Part shown: positions 1-34,995 of the stretch, piece after piece
How positions within the stretch are numbered: position 1 is the stretch's first letter
Layout of the letters: each line of letters begins with the position of its first letter
The notes under the pieces: generated by a model
Database searches by the model: none
What the model was told of the DNA's origin: nothing
The model's input: the letters and a program-made list of their open reading frames with translations, nothing else
Assembly (NCBI RefSeq): GCF_034702125.1
Contig: NC_085880.1
Span: forward strand, 19,405,528-19,469,527
Direction of reading: 5' to 3'
DNA length: 64,000 bases
From: Engraulis encrasicolus
Taxonomy: Eukaryota; Chordata; Actinopteri; Clupeiformes; Engraulidae
Program-made: the position numbers and the translations under genes

Positions 1-960
1 GGGTTCTTACCTCCATAGAGATACGCCATCCCTGCATGGCTGAAAATCCATAGCTTATGCTGGTATTTCCTCCATTGGCACTTGTTTTAACCGTACTAGG
101 CTGCGACAAGTAAGCTCCCATGATGGAACACGAACTTTATGAAGATAAAAGAATATCAAACTACAGAACTAATTCAGATTAGACAAAAGAGATGCAAAAC
201 ACTGCTTTATAGAAGTCGACAGAGAGCGCAAGCCAACTCGCTAATTTTGGCGAAGAACACTTTCAAGCATCTCACGGAACAGTGGCTGGTGGAACAAGCT
301 TTGAAGCTAGCCGGTGTAATTGCTAGCTAACACAACTAGGTGCAGTCTTGAGTTTCTTGCAAACTGGAGTCAACGTTTGCAAAAACGAACGCATCGAATA
401 CAATGTAATGAACGTATTGCATAAGACATATATATTGGCACAAGATATGGTTAATCTAACACCTAGATATTAATCTAATTGAGTAAAAATTCCAGCACGT
501 GTAATTGCCAACATTATCAACAGACCCTCAAAAGAACCAGAGATATACCGGAAAAGGAAATACGTCATACGTGGTGGAGCGCGCGCCTCACTCCCCTGAC
601 TTTCATACAGAAGCAAAGAGTATTTTTTTATGGCTGTTTTGTACATATTAATTGACAGTCTTTCGTATTAATCAACACCAAGTCAGACAGATGACCTGTT
701 TTACACACTGACATTGTGTCATGCATGATTTGATTGTTTCTGGAGTGTTTTGTTGTACTGGAGATCTCCGGTCTTCTCTATCTTAAAAAAAAGTGCGTTA
801 AACTGCACGTTTTTGCTGAAAAAACAGCCTCCCTTTATTTTCTCAGAAAGTCGGTTTAATGAAGAACATATGATGAATTGTCTAGTGTATTTATAGTCAA
901 AGTTATATACTTTCACAGTGAACAAAGGCACAACGTGTTTGATTTGAATAATCAACCTGA
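1..960. other. Unassigned flank upstream of pnpt1
   Basis: I see no convincing exon or recognisable repeat here. Short ORFs occur on both strands but show no family resemblance and no clear splice-site framing. The DNA is AT-rich and ends about 15 bases before the promoter-like patch of pnpt1. Confidence 0.5.
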
Positions 961-974
961 ACTGCCCTCAGAGA

Positions 975-1056
975 CAACTTCCGGCCATGTGACTCAACAT
1001 GGCGCTGTACAGTAACCCCAACCTGTCAATAGTGCCAATGAAATAAGAAGATAGAA
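975..1056 (+). promoter_or_regulatory. Probable pnpt1 core promoter / 5'UTR
   Basis: An ETS-type site ACTTCCGG (977-984) is followed by a YY1-like element AACATGGCG (997-1004). This is a common arrangement at TATA-less housekeeping promoters, and it lies about 60-80 bases before the pnpt1 start codon. The transcription start itself cannot be seen; YY1-type motifs often sit at or just downstream of it. Placement is inferred from motif content and distance. Confidence 0.45.
999..1046 (+). other. Candidate upstream ORF of pnpt1 (15 codons)
   Basis: ATG at 999 opens a 15-codon frame (starting MALYSNPNLS) that stops at 1044-1046, ten bases before the pnpt1 ATG. It lies inside the YY1-like motif, so it is translated only if transcription starts upstream of 999. 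No homology is recognised. Confidence 0.25.
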
Positions 1057-11293
<10,237 letters not shown>

Positions 11294-11390
11294 TGTAAAC
11301 GGACTCATATAGGCTATTATGTAAATGTACCATTTTTTACATGTGCATGTTTTTTCTATGTCTGTCTGTATTATGAAGAAATCACGTGTA

Positions 11391-11402
11391 AATAAAAATA
11401 AA
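11391..11402 (+). terminator. pnpt1 polyadenylation signals (two AATAAA)
   Basis: Two AATAAA hexamers, at 11391-11396 and 11397-11402, lie about 100 bases after the TGA stop. This implies a short 3'UTR and cleavage near 11415-11430. No other strong signal is closer to the stop. Confidence 0.75.
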
Positions 11403-11795
11403 TGTGTGAACATTCTTTTAAATGTCTTGTATAATATCAGCCTGTGAATCTATGGCAGTTTGCATTTTCAGTCACTTTTGGTACCCAATACTGTCCAACA
11501 GTGGTGGGACGCTGTGTAGGCTTCCAGGCAACTTTGCTCGTATGCTTTTACGGAAGTTAATTTTTTGGAATTCACAAAATCGCGATAGCAATGTAAAAAG
11601 AAAGTATGTCAATGAAATGTATAACTGAGCATCTATGTACACTGAGGACTGATTGAACCCATGATTGATTCTAATCAATCATTGGTCATTTATTCATTTA
11701 TTCTTAATATTGACTTGGGCAGATTGGGTATTTTAACCAATACAGATGCAAAGACATTGCTTTTCCCCAAGGTACATGGTTGGTTATTCGTGTCT

Positions 11796-11891
11796 AGGTG
11801 GGGAACCTTTTTCATTCCAGGAGCCACTTCAAATTCCTCCAAGGCCCCACTATGAACACAAACCAGGATTTCCCCCTGCACTTTAGGCCTA
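11796..11891 (+). mobile_element. Left half of a split hAT-type MITE
   Basis: The GGTGGGGAACC terminus and the following ~90 bases (including CAGGATTTCCCCCTGCACTTTA) match the left part of the intact copy at 34996-35330. The match stops at 11891 and resumes at 17471, so the element was split by the insertion at 11892-17470. Confidence 0.75.
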
Positions 11892-12516
11892 TAGTGGGGT
11901 CGTGGGCATGTGCAATTTTTCTCAGTCATTTCAAATTTGTGTTAAAGTTTGGTTTTCACTTCCAAGTTGAAGTTTATGGTCTATAGAACAATTTGGGTTC
12001 GAGTGTCAAACACACAGATAACAAAATGGCCTGCGGGGGGCGCTCTAAAATGTATAAACTGCTATAACTTTTTATTAGTTCGACCAAATTTAACATATGA
12101 GGTATGCATGGATTCAGCATTAAGAGGAGGAGCTGGTGAGCTAAGTATTTGGTAACCGGATTAAAGACACACTATGTCATGAACACACTTTTATCCCATG
12201 GACAGCAAAATTCAGGGTTTTTTTTAAGATAAAGGGTGGAAATGCCCTCCAAGTTGCAATGAAACATCATTTATTGTTACAAGTTATTGTAAATGAAGCC
12301 TGGGATATCATTCTACTTGATTTGTTCAGAATATCCCTGAAGCACAAAGATACCTAGGATACCTATACGCAAATATGGCTGCATGAAGACTATGTGATAT
12401 TTAGGACCCAACTTGCAACTTTGAGTTTATGAATTTAGGATCATGTATCAACTTTTTTCAATCAAGCCATATTCTATTCACACATAAAATCACAAAAAAA
12501 CTGTTATATCTGGAAA

Positions 12517-12545
12517 TCAATAATAATAATAATAATAATAATAAT
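12517..12545. repeat. (AAT)n microsatellite
   Basis: About nine AAT units lie just inside the left arm of the long-inverted-repeat element. A longer ATT run (16790-16869) sits in mirror position near the right arm. Confidence 0.9.
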
Positions 12546-12692
12546 TAGACTGCATTTCCGGAGAGACAATGCTATTACTAATAGTATTAGTATGCTTGCG
12601 GCTTATGCACACACACACAGAGCTGTTGTATACACACACAGAAGCACGAGGGAAAGAGATAGAGGTCTGTGTTTGTGTGTTTGTCTCTCTGT

Positions 12693-12694
12693 GC

Positions 12695-12760
<66 letters not shown>
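12693..12760. repeat. (GA)n(TG)n compound microsatellite
   Basis: A GA run (about 12695-12716) is joined to a TG run (12717-12760). A tRNA-like antisense B-box (GATTTGAACCTGCAACCC, around 12826) follows, so this may be the edge of a decayed SINE. Confidence 0.9.
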
Positions 12761-12764
<4 letters not shown>

Positions 12765-12951
12765 CGTGTATGGAGATGCTTCAGGTGCCTTTCAGCAATG
12801 GGTGGGTAGGGAGAGGTAAGGGTGGGATTTGAACCTGCAACCCTCTGACAGACCACGGTTGCCCAGGTGACAGCAGAGGTCTAAAGTTCTACAAGGCTGC
12901 ATGTGTGTGTGTATGAATGCAGATTCTAAAGGTGACAGTTTGGCAGTCAAT

Positions 12952-13332
12952 GAGTGCGTTTACATGCAGTTCAGTATCCCGAATATGAGGCATATCCCGG
13001 TTATGATCATATTCAGGATAATGTGATTATATGCGCACAGAACGTTATATCCCAGTCTACATTCTTGGCCGTTATAGAATTCTCTTCAAATGCGTGTAGC
13101 CTGGATACCAGCAACAGCGTTCCATGGGAAGCCCCTGTATTCGGGATAAGGTGTATACATGCGTCAGTATCCCGGCTTCTTTCGGAGAACTCCACCTAGC
13201 ATATCCCGATTTCTCAGTATCCCGAATAAGGGCTTATTCGGGATACTGAAGTGTTTATATGCGAAAACGCAAATTCAGGATACTTAATATCCCGATCATA
13301 TTCGGGATAATGAACTGCATGTATACGCACTC
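12952..13332. mobile_element. MITE with GAGTGCGTTTACATGCAGTT inverted repeats
   Basis: The left end GAGTGCGTTTACATGCAGTT and right end AACTGCATGTATACGCACTC are inverted. AAT flanks both sides (12949-12951, 13333-13335). Subterminal TATCCCGAAT / ATTCGGGATA motifs recur several times in both orientations. It has no coding capacity and the superfamily is not assigned. Confidence 0.7.
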
Positions 13333-13503
13333 AATAGCTGAATAATATGTGCAGCCTTAATTTTATGCTGTCATATCGCCAAAAGTTTTGCAAGTTGTCA
13401 GATGATATTGACACACAAATGGCAGAACCCTGCTCTTCATGTCAAAGCTGAGATCACTTTTCTAAGCCAAATGGTTCAGTCAAAAAATTGACATATTCAT
13501 AAT

Positions 13504-13950
13504 GCGTTCATGTGGTCTCGTAATTATCGTAAATACCAAACGCCGACATTCGAAGCACATATGAACGCCACCGCTTCTGGTATTTACCACTGGACAACTT
13601 CCAAATTTTAAGAAACGAGTTTACGAGATGATGACGCACCCAACAGCTGGCTCTACTCTCACCATGGCAACCGCTAAGTTGAAATACTCAAAAACAGGCA
13701 TTCAGTATGTTTAGACAGTCATGGTAAATGACCGTGTCAGAAAATATACAGCATTTTTACCTTTAACTTCCTAATTCATTTGCTTGCTGTAGCTGATGAA
13801 CAACAGTCTATAATCGTTGTAGTAAAAAGTCTCAATCTGGTTCGCCATCTTTAATTTGTAAACAACATCAAAAAAGCACATGAACGCAACGCACTTGTAA
13901 ATACCACTTCGCAACTAGACAATATCTACTTCGGAAGACCACATGAATGC
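13504..13950. mobile_element. MITE with TGCGTTCATGTGGTCT inverted repeats
   Basis: The left end TGCGTTCATGTGGTCT and right end AGACCACATGAATGCA are inverted with one mismatch. GTAAATACCA-type motifs occur near both ends. The noncoding interior is about 450 bp, and no target duplication is clear. Confidence 0.6.
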
Positions 13951-14136
13951 ACCATCAGGCCTATGCGCTGAGCTGTTCACACATTTTTTTGTAAGTGAAT
14001 GGGGTCACATCATAGGGATTTTAAAACTGCTGTCTTTGAAACATTTTTAAGAGTTGGCTTATGATCTTCACAAAGTTTGTATTCAGAGCCAAGACCTCTC
14101 TGACAATGCCTTTAGGCCTACCTAGTTGATACCTAG

Positions 14137-14767
14137 CAGTGGTGGACGAAGTACACCAGTTATGTACTTGAGTAAAAGTACAGTTACCTTGCATTGAAAA
14201 CTACTCAAGTAAAAGTGAAAGTATTCACCTCACTTTTTTACTTGAGTAGAAGTACAAAAGTATCTGCCGTCAAAAATACTTAGGCTAAGTACTAAAAGTA
14301 AAAAGTAAAAACTTAAAAATGAAGCCTTTGGTGCAATTGTAATATTTAAGTGTTGTAGGCCTAGTTTGGTCATATCTAATTAAATATCCCCTGATTTGCA
14401 TATAGGCTATACCAACATGTTAGAACTAGGCCATAACAGGCCTCAGAAACACTGTGGAGAAAGTCCATGGATGTTATAGCATCAGAAGTTCATTTTCACC
14501 TCTCTAACCATTTACTACTGACCCTAACATGCCCAAAATAACACATGAAAGGGTCTTTAATATTAAGAATGATTAGGCTGAAATGTATTATATGCCTATT
14601 AGAACAACTACTACAATACCCCCACCCCAGCCGTAGGCCTACAGTCCAGTATAGGCCTACTTATTTGTGACAGCAAGGAGTTAGAGTAGTAGCCAATAAA
14701 GTACTTTATGTTTAATTTTTGTTATAATTATGGTTTTGGTAGACCTCTTCTTCTTCTTCTTCTTCTT

Positions 14768-14829
<62 letters not shown>

Positions 14830-16229
14830 GTAGTGTTTGGTTATGTTAAGGTTGGCTTAGGCCTATGTATGGACAAACAGACTTCTTGCGATTCTAAGCT
14901 ACCTTTAAAGATAGGAACATCTTCATATACTTGTAATGGTCTCTATTTGCTAGATGCCAATGATTTGCAATAGCCTACTTGATACAACTTAATTGGAACA
15001 CTTATCTGTCTGATCATGAAAAAGCCTTTTGTGCTTGTGCACATCACTGGGCCAATATTTAGCCAAAGTCCACTTTTTTTCTCTTTTTTAAAAAAACGTT
15101 CTTACTCTTGTTTTTTACAACCTCACTTTGGTGGTATTGCCAGTGCTTTTCATACCCACTGTAGCCTACTGACCTGACTTAAGGGAAAGGATACATGTTG
15201 CAAGGACATGTTGCATGTAGCCTCACTTTGCAACATATGGTGGGCATGGCAATCCTCATGTAAAGATACAAACCCTTTACACAAGCCTCTTTTCCATAAA
15301 GTTGAAGCAAATCATTTTTTTGGTGACAGGGGAGTCTATTAGACAAGTAATTGATATCCCAAACTACTTCAGAAAATACTGCAACGTATTGAGGGGAAAG
15401 AATGCTATCACGTTTGTGCGCCTGGACCTGATGGTTTGGAATAAGCAGCATGTTTAGGCATCCTGTGTACTCGACTCAAGAAATCAACACGCTACAAAAG
15501 CGGCAATTATGTGACTCTATTGTAAGACATAACACAGATATAGCACAGTAAGTCAAATAAGCAGTAGGGCCAACATTAAGTATCAATTCGCTGATTATTC
15601 AGTTCAAACGCGAAACCTATCTGACACATGTCCTCTTTTTCAGGCGAGTGCAGCCTACGAGCTAAACCTCTCCCCCTCACACAACGAATACGACGCTACA
15701 CTCTAACAACGTTATTGTCGCCTGCTTTATTGTTTTGCTGTGCTTTCCGCGTGTTACTACAAAGTACCGTTTCTTCATATTTCAATTCGTCTCGCAAGGC
15801 GCAACAGTGGACACATCAGTGTCTGGTCTTGCTCTGCTCGCTTTCCTTCTGAAACTAATTCTGTAGGCCTAGAGCTTGTTGTCACGTGACACATTACAAC
15901 CAATCACAATGCCGAATCTCTGAGTCTGCCAATCGGATTCAGTTTCACTTTCTTCACACAAGCGTGAAATCTCAGATTTCATTTGACCAGGGCATTAAAA
16001 ATGAATTAATTCACCTGCCGTGTATCGCCTTTTAAAAAAAAGGAACGAGTAAGGAACGAGTGTTTCTGTAAATGTAACGGAGTGAAAGTACTAAATTTCG
16101 CTTTGAAATGTAGTGAAGTAAAAGTATAAAGTCTTACCAAATAAAAATACTTGAGTAAAGTATGAAAGTATGGAAATGTTACTTAAGTACAGTAACGAAT
16201 TACATTTACTTCGTTACTGTCCACCACTG
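14137..16229. mobile_element. Non-autonomous hAT (Tol2-like ends), 2.1 kb, perfect 8-bp target duplication
   Basis: The ends are CAGTGGTGGACGAAGTAC and GTTACTGTCCACCACTG, with many subterminal ACTTGAGTA/AAAAGTA motifs like those of Tol2-type hAT elements. The 8-bp duplication ATACCTAG is perfect (14129-14136, 16230-16237). I see no hAT transposase domain inside. The interior includes a (CTT)n(ATT)n microsatellite at 14745-14829 and ordinary AT-rich DNA. Confidence 0.88.
14745..14829. repeat. (CTT)n(ATT)n compound microsatellite
   Basis: About 17 CTT units run directly into about 11 ATT units, inside the Tol2-like hAT element. Confidence 0.95.
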
Positions 16230-16398
16230 ATACCTAGTTAAAAACCCCAGGACAGGTCACCTCTCACTCTAACTGCCACAGTTTGTGACATCATCATCTT
16301 GACCATTCTACCATTCATTTCAATGAGGGGGAAAACAGAGAGAAAAAAATGTCTGGTGAACAAATGAAAGGGGGTAGGCCAGCGAAAAATGCAAGAAA

Positions 16399-16611
16399 TT
16401 GCCTGAAATGCCTGCCAATCTGGTAGCAAATGAACAGTTCCCAGATTTGGACTGCACTACCAAAGATGCAGTTGCCAAATATGCATTCCAACTAGAGGTG
16501 AAGTGCAGCTGTACTAGTACTTGTACAAATAGACCTACCAGATCTTGGTGCAAGTGCATGAAGGCAGAGTTAAAGTGCACACATCTGTGTAAGTGCACAT
16601 GCAATTTCTAA
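16399..16611 (+). pseudogene. Cysteine-rich ORF remnant (CxC-type motif)
   Basis: A 70-codon frame carries a dense cysteine pattern: CSCTSTCTN, then WCKCMKAELKC, then CTHLCKCTC, before the stop. The spacing recalls the CxCxxxC...CxCxxxxxxC...CxC zinc-binding tails found at the ends of some fish transposon-encoded and CXC-domain proteins. That comparison is from memory and is not a family assignment. It lies between the hAT insertion and the right inverted arm of the 5.6-kb element, so it may be what is left of that element's own gene. Confidence 0.35.
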
Positions 16612-16789
16612 GACTGACCACTGACTGTTTTTGCATCTGTTCTCTGTCATAGTTATTGTAGAGTGGAGTATTGGAATAAATGTTAGCCCTATGGTCTTCT
16701 GTTTGCTTTTTGAATGCAGGAAAAAATGATGTTCCCCATAGTATTTATCATCATCATCATTATTGTCATCATCATTACTATTAGGCCTA

Positions 16790-16790
16790 C

Positions 16791-16869
<79 letters not shown>
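16790..16869. repeat. (ATT)n microsatellite
   Basis: A pure ATT array of about 26 units directly precedes the right inverted arm of the 5.6-kb element. Confidence 0.97.
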
Positions 16870-17470
16870 GATTTACTTTCTTCCAGATATAAAGTATTTA
16901 AGTTATGAATAAAATGATGGCTTGAAATAAATTATCCTAAATTCATAAACTCAAAGTTGCAAGTTGGGTGCTAAATATCGCATAGGCTTTATGCAGCCAT
17001 ATTTGTGTATAGGTATCCTAAGTATCTGTGTGCTTCAGGGATATTCTGAACAAATCAAATGAAGTGATAACCCAGACTTTATTTACAATAACTTGTAACA
17101 ATAAATGATGTTTCATTGCAACTTTGAGGGCATGTCCACCCTTTATCTTAAAAAAGCCCGGATTTAGCTGTCCATTGGCTAAAAGTGTGTTTATTACATA
17201 GTGTGTCTTTAATCTGGTAACCAACTATTTAGCCCAACAGTTTCTCCTCTTAATGCTGAATCCATACATACCTCATGTGTTAAATTTGGTTTAACTAATC
17301 AAAAGTTATAGCCGTTTATATATTTTAGAGCGCCCCCCGCAGGCCATTTTGTTATCTATGTGTTTGACACTCGAACTCAAATTGTTCTATAGACCCTAAA
17401 CTTCAACTTGGAAGTGAAAACCAAACTTTAACACCAATTTGAAATGACTGAGCCAATTACGACCCCACTA

Positions 17471-17634
17471 CTATATTGTAGGCAGCCACCCACCCGTCTC
17501 TAGTTCCCCTGACTTAATTGTACTGCAAATGTAATTTCTAAGATGCTTTTACAAAATATATGTCATATTTCATGTGAAGCTGCATACCATTAAAATTATA
17601 TCGGGGGCCGGGAGACATAGGTTCCCCACCCCTG
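17471..17634 (+). mobile_element. Right half of a split hAT-type MITE
   Basis: This segment continues the hAT-type MITE interrupted at 11891. TATATTG..AGGCAG, TTTCTAAGAT, GTCATATTTCATGTGAA and the GGTTCCCCACCCCTG end all have counterparts in the intact copy at 34996-35330. Confidence 0.75.
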
Positions 17635-17739
17635 GTCTACACAATTAATGTCCATCATGCCTCAAATCGGAGGTGGTTATTGTCACAGAAATATGGGTTA
17701 TTTTCATGAAAATGTGGCGTTTGGTTTATAACTTTCGGC

Positions 17740-18084
17740 TTCCGTAGCCCCTTAGAGGAGACCCCGCGGCGGTGAACGTTTTGATTGACGTTGGGGAAGA
17801 AAAAGACACAAGATCCGATTACAAGATGGCGGTCCATGGCGGATAGAAGAACGGCAGACATAGCTAGTTGTTGTGTTTGTTAGAGTGCAGTTATAGATAT
17901 TAGGCCTTACGTGCGAAAAATAGTTTTTATCATTTTAAGCCATTTATGAAGTTCATATATGTGTATTTTAGCTATTTGTCGGAGGCGTGGCTAGAACATG
18001 CGGGTAGTAGTAAAGTTTGAGGCGTTGGGTTGAGACATACGAAAAATTGAAATTAGGGTGAAGCTATCTGAGCTCAAGAAAACG
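17740..18084 (+). promoter_or_regulatory. ppp4r3b promoter and 5'UTR region
   Basis: The sequence becomes CpG-richer here and contains a YY1-type element AAGATGGCGG (17823-17832) followed by CCATGGCGG. Such elements commonly mark TATA-less housekeeping starts. The coding ATG follows at 18085. The exact start site is inferred, not seen. Confidence 0.5.
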
Positions 18085-31336
<13,252 letters not shown>

Positions 31337-32300
31337 AGACGTTTTGGCAAACAAACAAAAACACAAAAACCCCACACAAGCGATCCTGAGCTCTGGTGTC
31401 CCACGTTGCCACAGTGTGTCACGGCCCACTGAACAGAGACCTACCTGACGATCCCCCCCAAACCCACCCACACACACACACAAAACAAACACCCTCCTCC
31501 TCCCAACTCTACCTCCTTCTCACACACACACACGCAGCCACACACACACGCAGCCACACACACATACTCCCCACCGCCTGTGGACCAGAGGCACTCCACA
31601 GCTACTCGTCCTCCCTCCCTGTCTCTCCCTCTGGGACCCAGGCAGCCACACCAGCAGGGATGCAGGCAGCACTTCCCCAAGCGCTACAGACTCCCCCTTG
31701 TGGCAGCAGAGAAGAGGGGCACGGGACGGGATGGGATGGGATGGGACGACGGGACTGGACGGCCAGGCTAGCGGGACTAGCCGCTCAGTGACGGAAGCTT
31801 GGCAAGAACGAACGACCACAATGTCCACATTTCACTTTGGGGGTTTGGGTGGAGAGAATCAGGCCAAAACAAAACAAAAGAGATGAGATGAGATATGGAG
31901 GAGGAGGGATGGATGGAAGGACGAAAGAAAGAAAAAAAAAAAAGAATATTTTGATGAAAAGCCGCTTCTATGAAGGTGAGCCACAGGACTTTGAGAATGG
32001 AAGCTGGAGCTCCCCCTGCAGAGGCTCATGCAGAACTACATCAGCCAGGAATCTTGCGTTTATGAGTCTATTAAAAAGTACTGTACAGCTATTTTATTTT
32101 CCTTTTTAATTGTTTTGCCTCTTTAAATGATTTTTTTTTGTAATTTGGGGGGAGTCAATTCCTGCCAGTGTAATATTTTTTGCACAAGAAGGTGGGACCA
32201 CTGTTTACCCTTTTAATCAGATAATTTGACTCATTGTAGAATAGTCATGACAACTGATTTTTAATAAGATGTATTAAACTCTGCAGTAAAGAATTCTCTT
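31337..32300 (+). other. Probable ppp4r3b 3'UTR
   Basis: This is noncoding sequence following the stop at 31334-31336. It has CA-rich and pyrimidine-rich stretches and an ATTAAA variant poly(A) hexamer at 32273-32278. The true 3' end is not determinable; other ATTAAA variants occur further down (near 32845). Confidence 0.4.
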
Positions 32301-33150
32301 TTCGCAGCTGATTGGCAGACGTTTTTGGGGAGTCTGTTTGTGATGTTGCCTGGTAATACGATTTTAAAGTAAGATGTGGCCCACTGCTATGTCAAGTCTC
32401 CAGAAGTGTTTACGTTCTGCCAAGTTCCCCCGACACCAGCTGTCGGCTCTAAGGAACACACAGGCTCTCTCGGTTAGTTGTGCTTTAGGTTTTCTGTGAG
32501 ATGTTTTTTTTTTTTCTGTAAGCACTGATGGGTTAAACCAGCCTCTCCCAGCATGTAGACATTCCTATTGACAGATGTAGCAAAAAAAAAGGAAAATCAA
32601 AAAAGCAATCCACATTAGAAATGGAAAACATTTCAGATTGAAGATGAAGAATGGAAAAGCTGCGAGGGCCCAATTGTTTTAAAAAAAGAAGAGAACTTCA
32701 AAAATGTCTAGAGCGCACTGTAGGTTTTTGTTTTACTCCATGGAAATTTTGTACAAGTGCATTTACTACCACTATCTCCACTCTCTAAACCATTTGTATA
32801 CATTTGATATTTGGGGCGTTTTCAGATTAAATGTGAGCCTGGCATTAAACGTGAATCTTTATATTCTGTTTCTGGCTATTGAATGAAAACAATCCTTTTT
32901 GGGGGGGAGGGAACAGAACAACTTATCCAGAACATGCTCTTAGCTTAACCGAAGTGATATGAATTCAAATCTCATGCGAGCTAACAACGCATTTGTGTGG
33001 TTTGTTCTACTTCATTGTTTTAACAGAAATGCTGCCATTTCAATTGGAACAAGGTGTCAAGGTACTACAGTACATACAACAAAATGATGTTACCAGTACC
33101 TCTATAAGCAATTAAGTGGAGTTGTAAAGCTATATTAATGTAATTGCAGT

Positions 33151-33257
33151 CAGTGTTGCCAGATGTGTCTGATCAAATTCCGCCCAAAAGGTTCTCAAAA
33201 ACCGCCAAAATGTGCTAAATTCCGCCCAATTTCAACAATTGCAATCTGGCAACACTG
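33151..33257. mobile_element. Short hAT-like MITE (107 bp), CAGTGTTGCCAGAT ends
   Basis: CAGTGTTGCCAGAT at the left and ATCTGGCAACACTG (33244-33257) at the right form a perfect 14-bp terminal inverted repeat around an AT-rich core. A longer element with the same ends lies at 47988-48410. Confidence 0.75.
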
Positions 33258-34329
33258 TTGTTGCAGTAGTGTCACTGCTCTGGTACAGGAATCCCTCTGC
33301 CCTCTGCAGTGACCTCAAGGTCTTTTGTTGCCCAGATGCTCCAGGGACCTCGACACGCCTGGCTAGTCTCTCCTCCAGCAGGCTCATGTCTACATTATGT
33401 ATGGGGTGTTTTTAAAGCATGCACGGCTTGTTTGGAACCTGGAACCAAGCTGAGAGAGCAGACGAGCCTCGAAAGAGAGAGAAAGGCATTCCCTTTTTTT
33501 GCGTTTTGTTTTTCTCTTTGTGCCAATGCTTCTTTGGGTTAGCATCAAGAAATGGGGATTTGGATTATTTGCAAAAAAAAAAAAAATAATACACTCACAA
33601 TAATGCACTAGGTGTTTGGTGGAGTCTGATCTCTTTCCCATTTCCAAAACCTGCTGTGTTCAGAAGAATTATTGAACAGGGCCTTTCTTCACCCTGTAGG
33701 ATGCACAGTGGTTCTTTAAAAAAAAAAAAAAAAAGAGGTTCCTTTCCTTCCTGAAAAGATTTTCCTCCTTCAATACTCTACTTCCTTCCTGCCTGCCTGC
33801 CTCCCTCCATCTGTTTACAGGGTTGATTTCACACCGCAGAGCACTGTGACTGATGTGTCAAAGTGATCTCCCCGCGCAGCACACTTCAGAACTGTGCATC
33901 AGCATTAATCAAAGGGGATTTGTCTGGGAGGCCGTGCACAGTGCAGTACAGGATGGAGAAGGGGCTGATGCTCGCGGTTGGGAGGCGGGCGGGGGTTGGG
34001 TGGCTGCTCCTGCCGTTGTTATGGTAACAGATTAATGGAGGAGATTCTACCAGTTCTTTTTTGCAGTTGCTATGGATTTAGACAGGTTGAGTCTGGCAGC
34101 TGTTAAGCTCTGCCTGTGTGGCCTGCTGACTACAGCATTTTCATATTTCTACTGTACAATGGAAATTACAATTAAATTGTCTCCTAGATGGAGAGCAGCA
34201 CATTGGCAATAAAATTAACTAGAAATGCACTCCGAGTGCAGCCCTAAGCTGTTTGATAGTCAAATGTTCTATGTTGCACCCTCATTTTTTCAAGTCTTCC
34301 TGATTGGTTTTAGTGGATTTAGAAGCTGG

Positions 34330-34515
34330 AATGTCAAAATTCACCCTATCCTGCATGGATGAAGAATATTTTTTTTAAATCCTGGATACGGATCATGATC
34401 CTGATCACCACCTAAATTTAACCACTTGTTCCTTTTGTCATTTCCAACAACTCAAAATTCACCCAAATCCATGCATAACTTTTTGAATTATCCTGCTGAC
34501 AGACAGACAAACAAA
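34330..34515 (+). repeat. LINE/SINE 3'-end-like dispersed repeat
   Basis: The phrases CCTGGATACGGATCATGATCC, CACTTGTTCCTTTTGTCATTTC and TTATCCTGCTGACAGACAGACAAACAAA recall the 3' tail of an interspersed retroelement frequent in fish genomes. Recognition is from memory. The 5' border is not visible. Confidence 0.4.
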
Positions 34516-34995
34516 TCAATGTGAGTGGAAACCCTACACTACAGGCATTTGGAAGTTCTAATAGATGGACTTTCACTTTGGTGGTAACACCTGCACTAAT
34601 GTACCTTTACTGCACTAATGTACCTTCAGAATTACTGAGTCCTACTCGCTTGATTTGGTTAATGCATTGGCTTTGGACAGTGTATCAAGCTTGGTGGATT
34701 AATCCGTGCTATGGCTTTCATTTCCATTATGTTCTGCATTCTCAACAGAAGTCAGGCTGCCATGGTCAAGTCAAGATAGCCTACTTACTGTATGTTGCAA
34801 CACTTTCACAGCTGATTAAAGTGCTTGACAAGCAGAGGTAAATTACAACATGCGTAATTCATTGCATTAAATAGTGGCATATAGGGAAATGGTTTATCAT
34901 ATAACTCCTCAAGAGATTGGGAGTGGGAGATATACTTAGGTGGAAAATCTGGGTAACCTCCTATGCAAGGAGATTTTGGATTTGATCATTTAAAC

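Larger units (their letters stand above)
11892..17470. mobile_element. 5.6-kb element with ~540-bp terminal inverted repeats and 3-bp target duplication
   Basis: The left arm (11892-12441) and right arm (16936-17470) are inverted copies with scattered substitutions. Both arms include the GCGGGGGGCGCTCTAAAAT tract and the GTTGCAATGAAACATCAT tract. The ends are TAGTGGGGTCG and CGACCCCACTA, and CTA flanks both sides (11889-11891, 17471-17473). Comparison with the uninterrupted MITE at 34996-35330 confirms the borders. The interior holds other insertions (12952-13332, 13504-13950, 14137-16229), microsatellites and one cysteine-rich ORF remnant. No transposase is recognisable, so the superfamily is left open. 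Confidence 0.75.
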
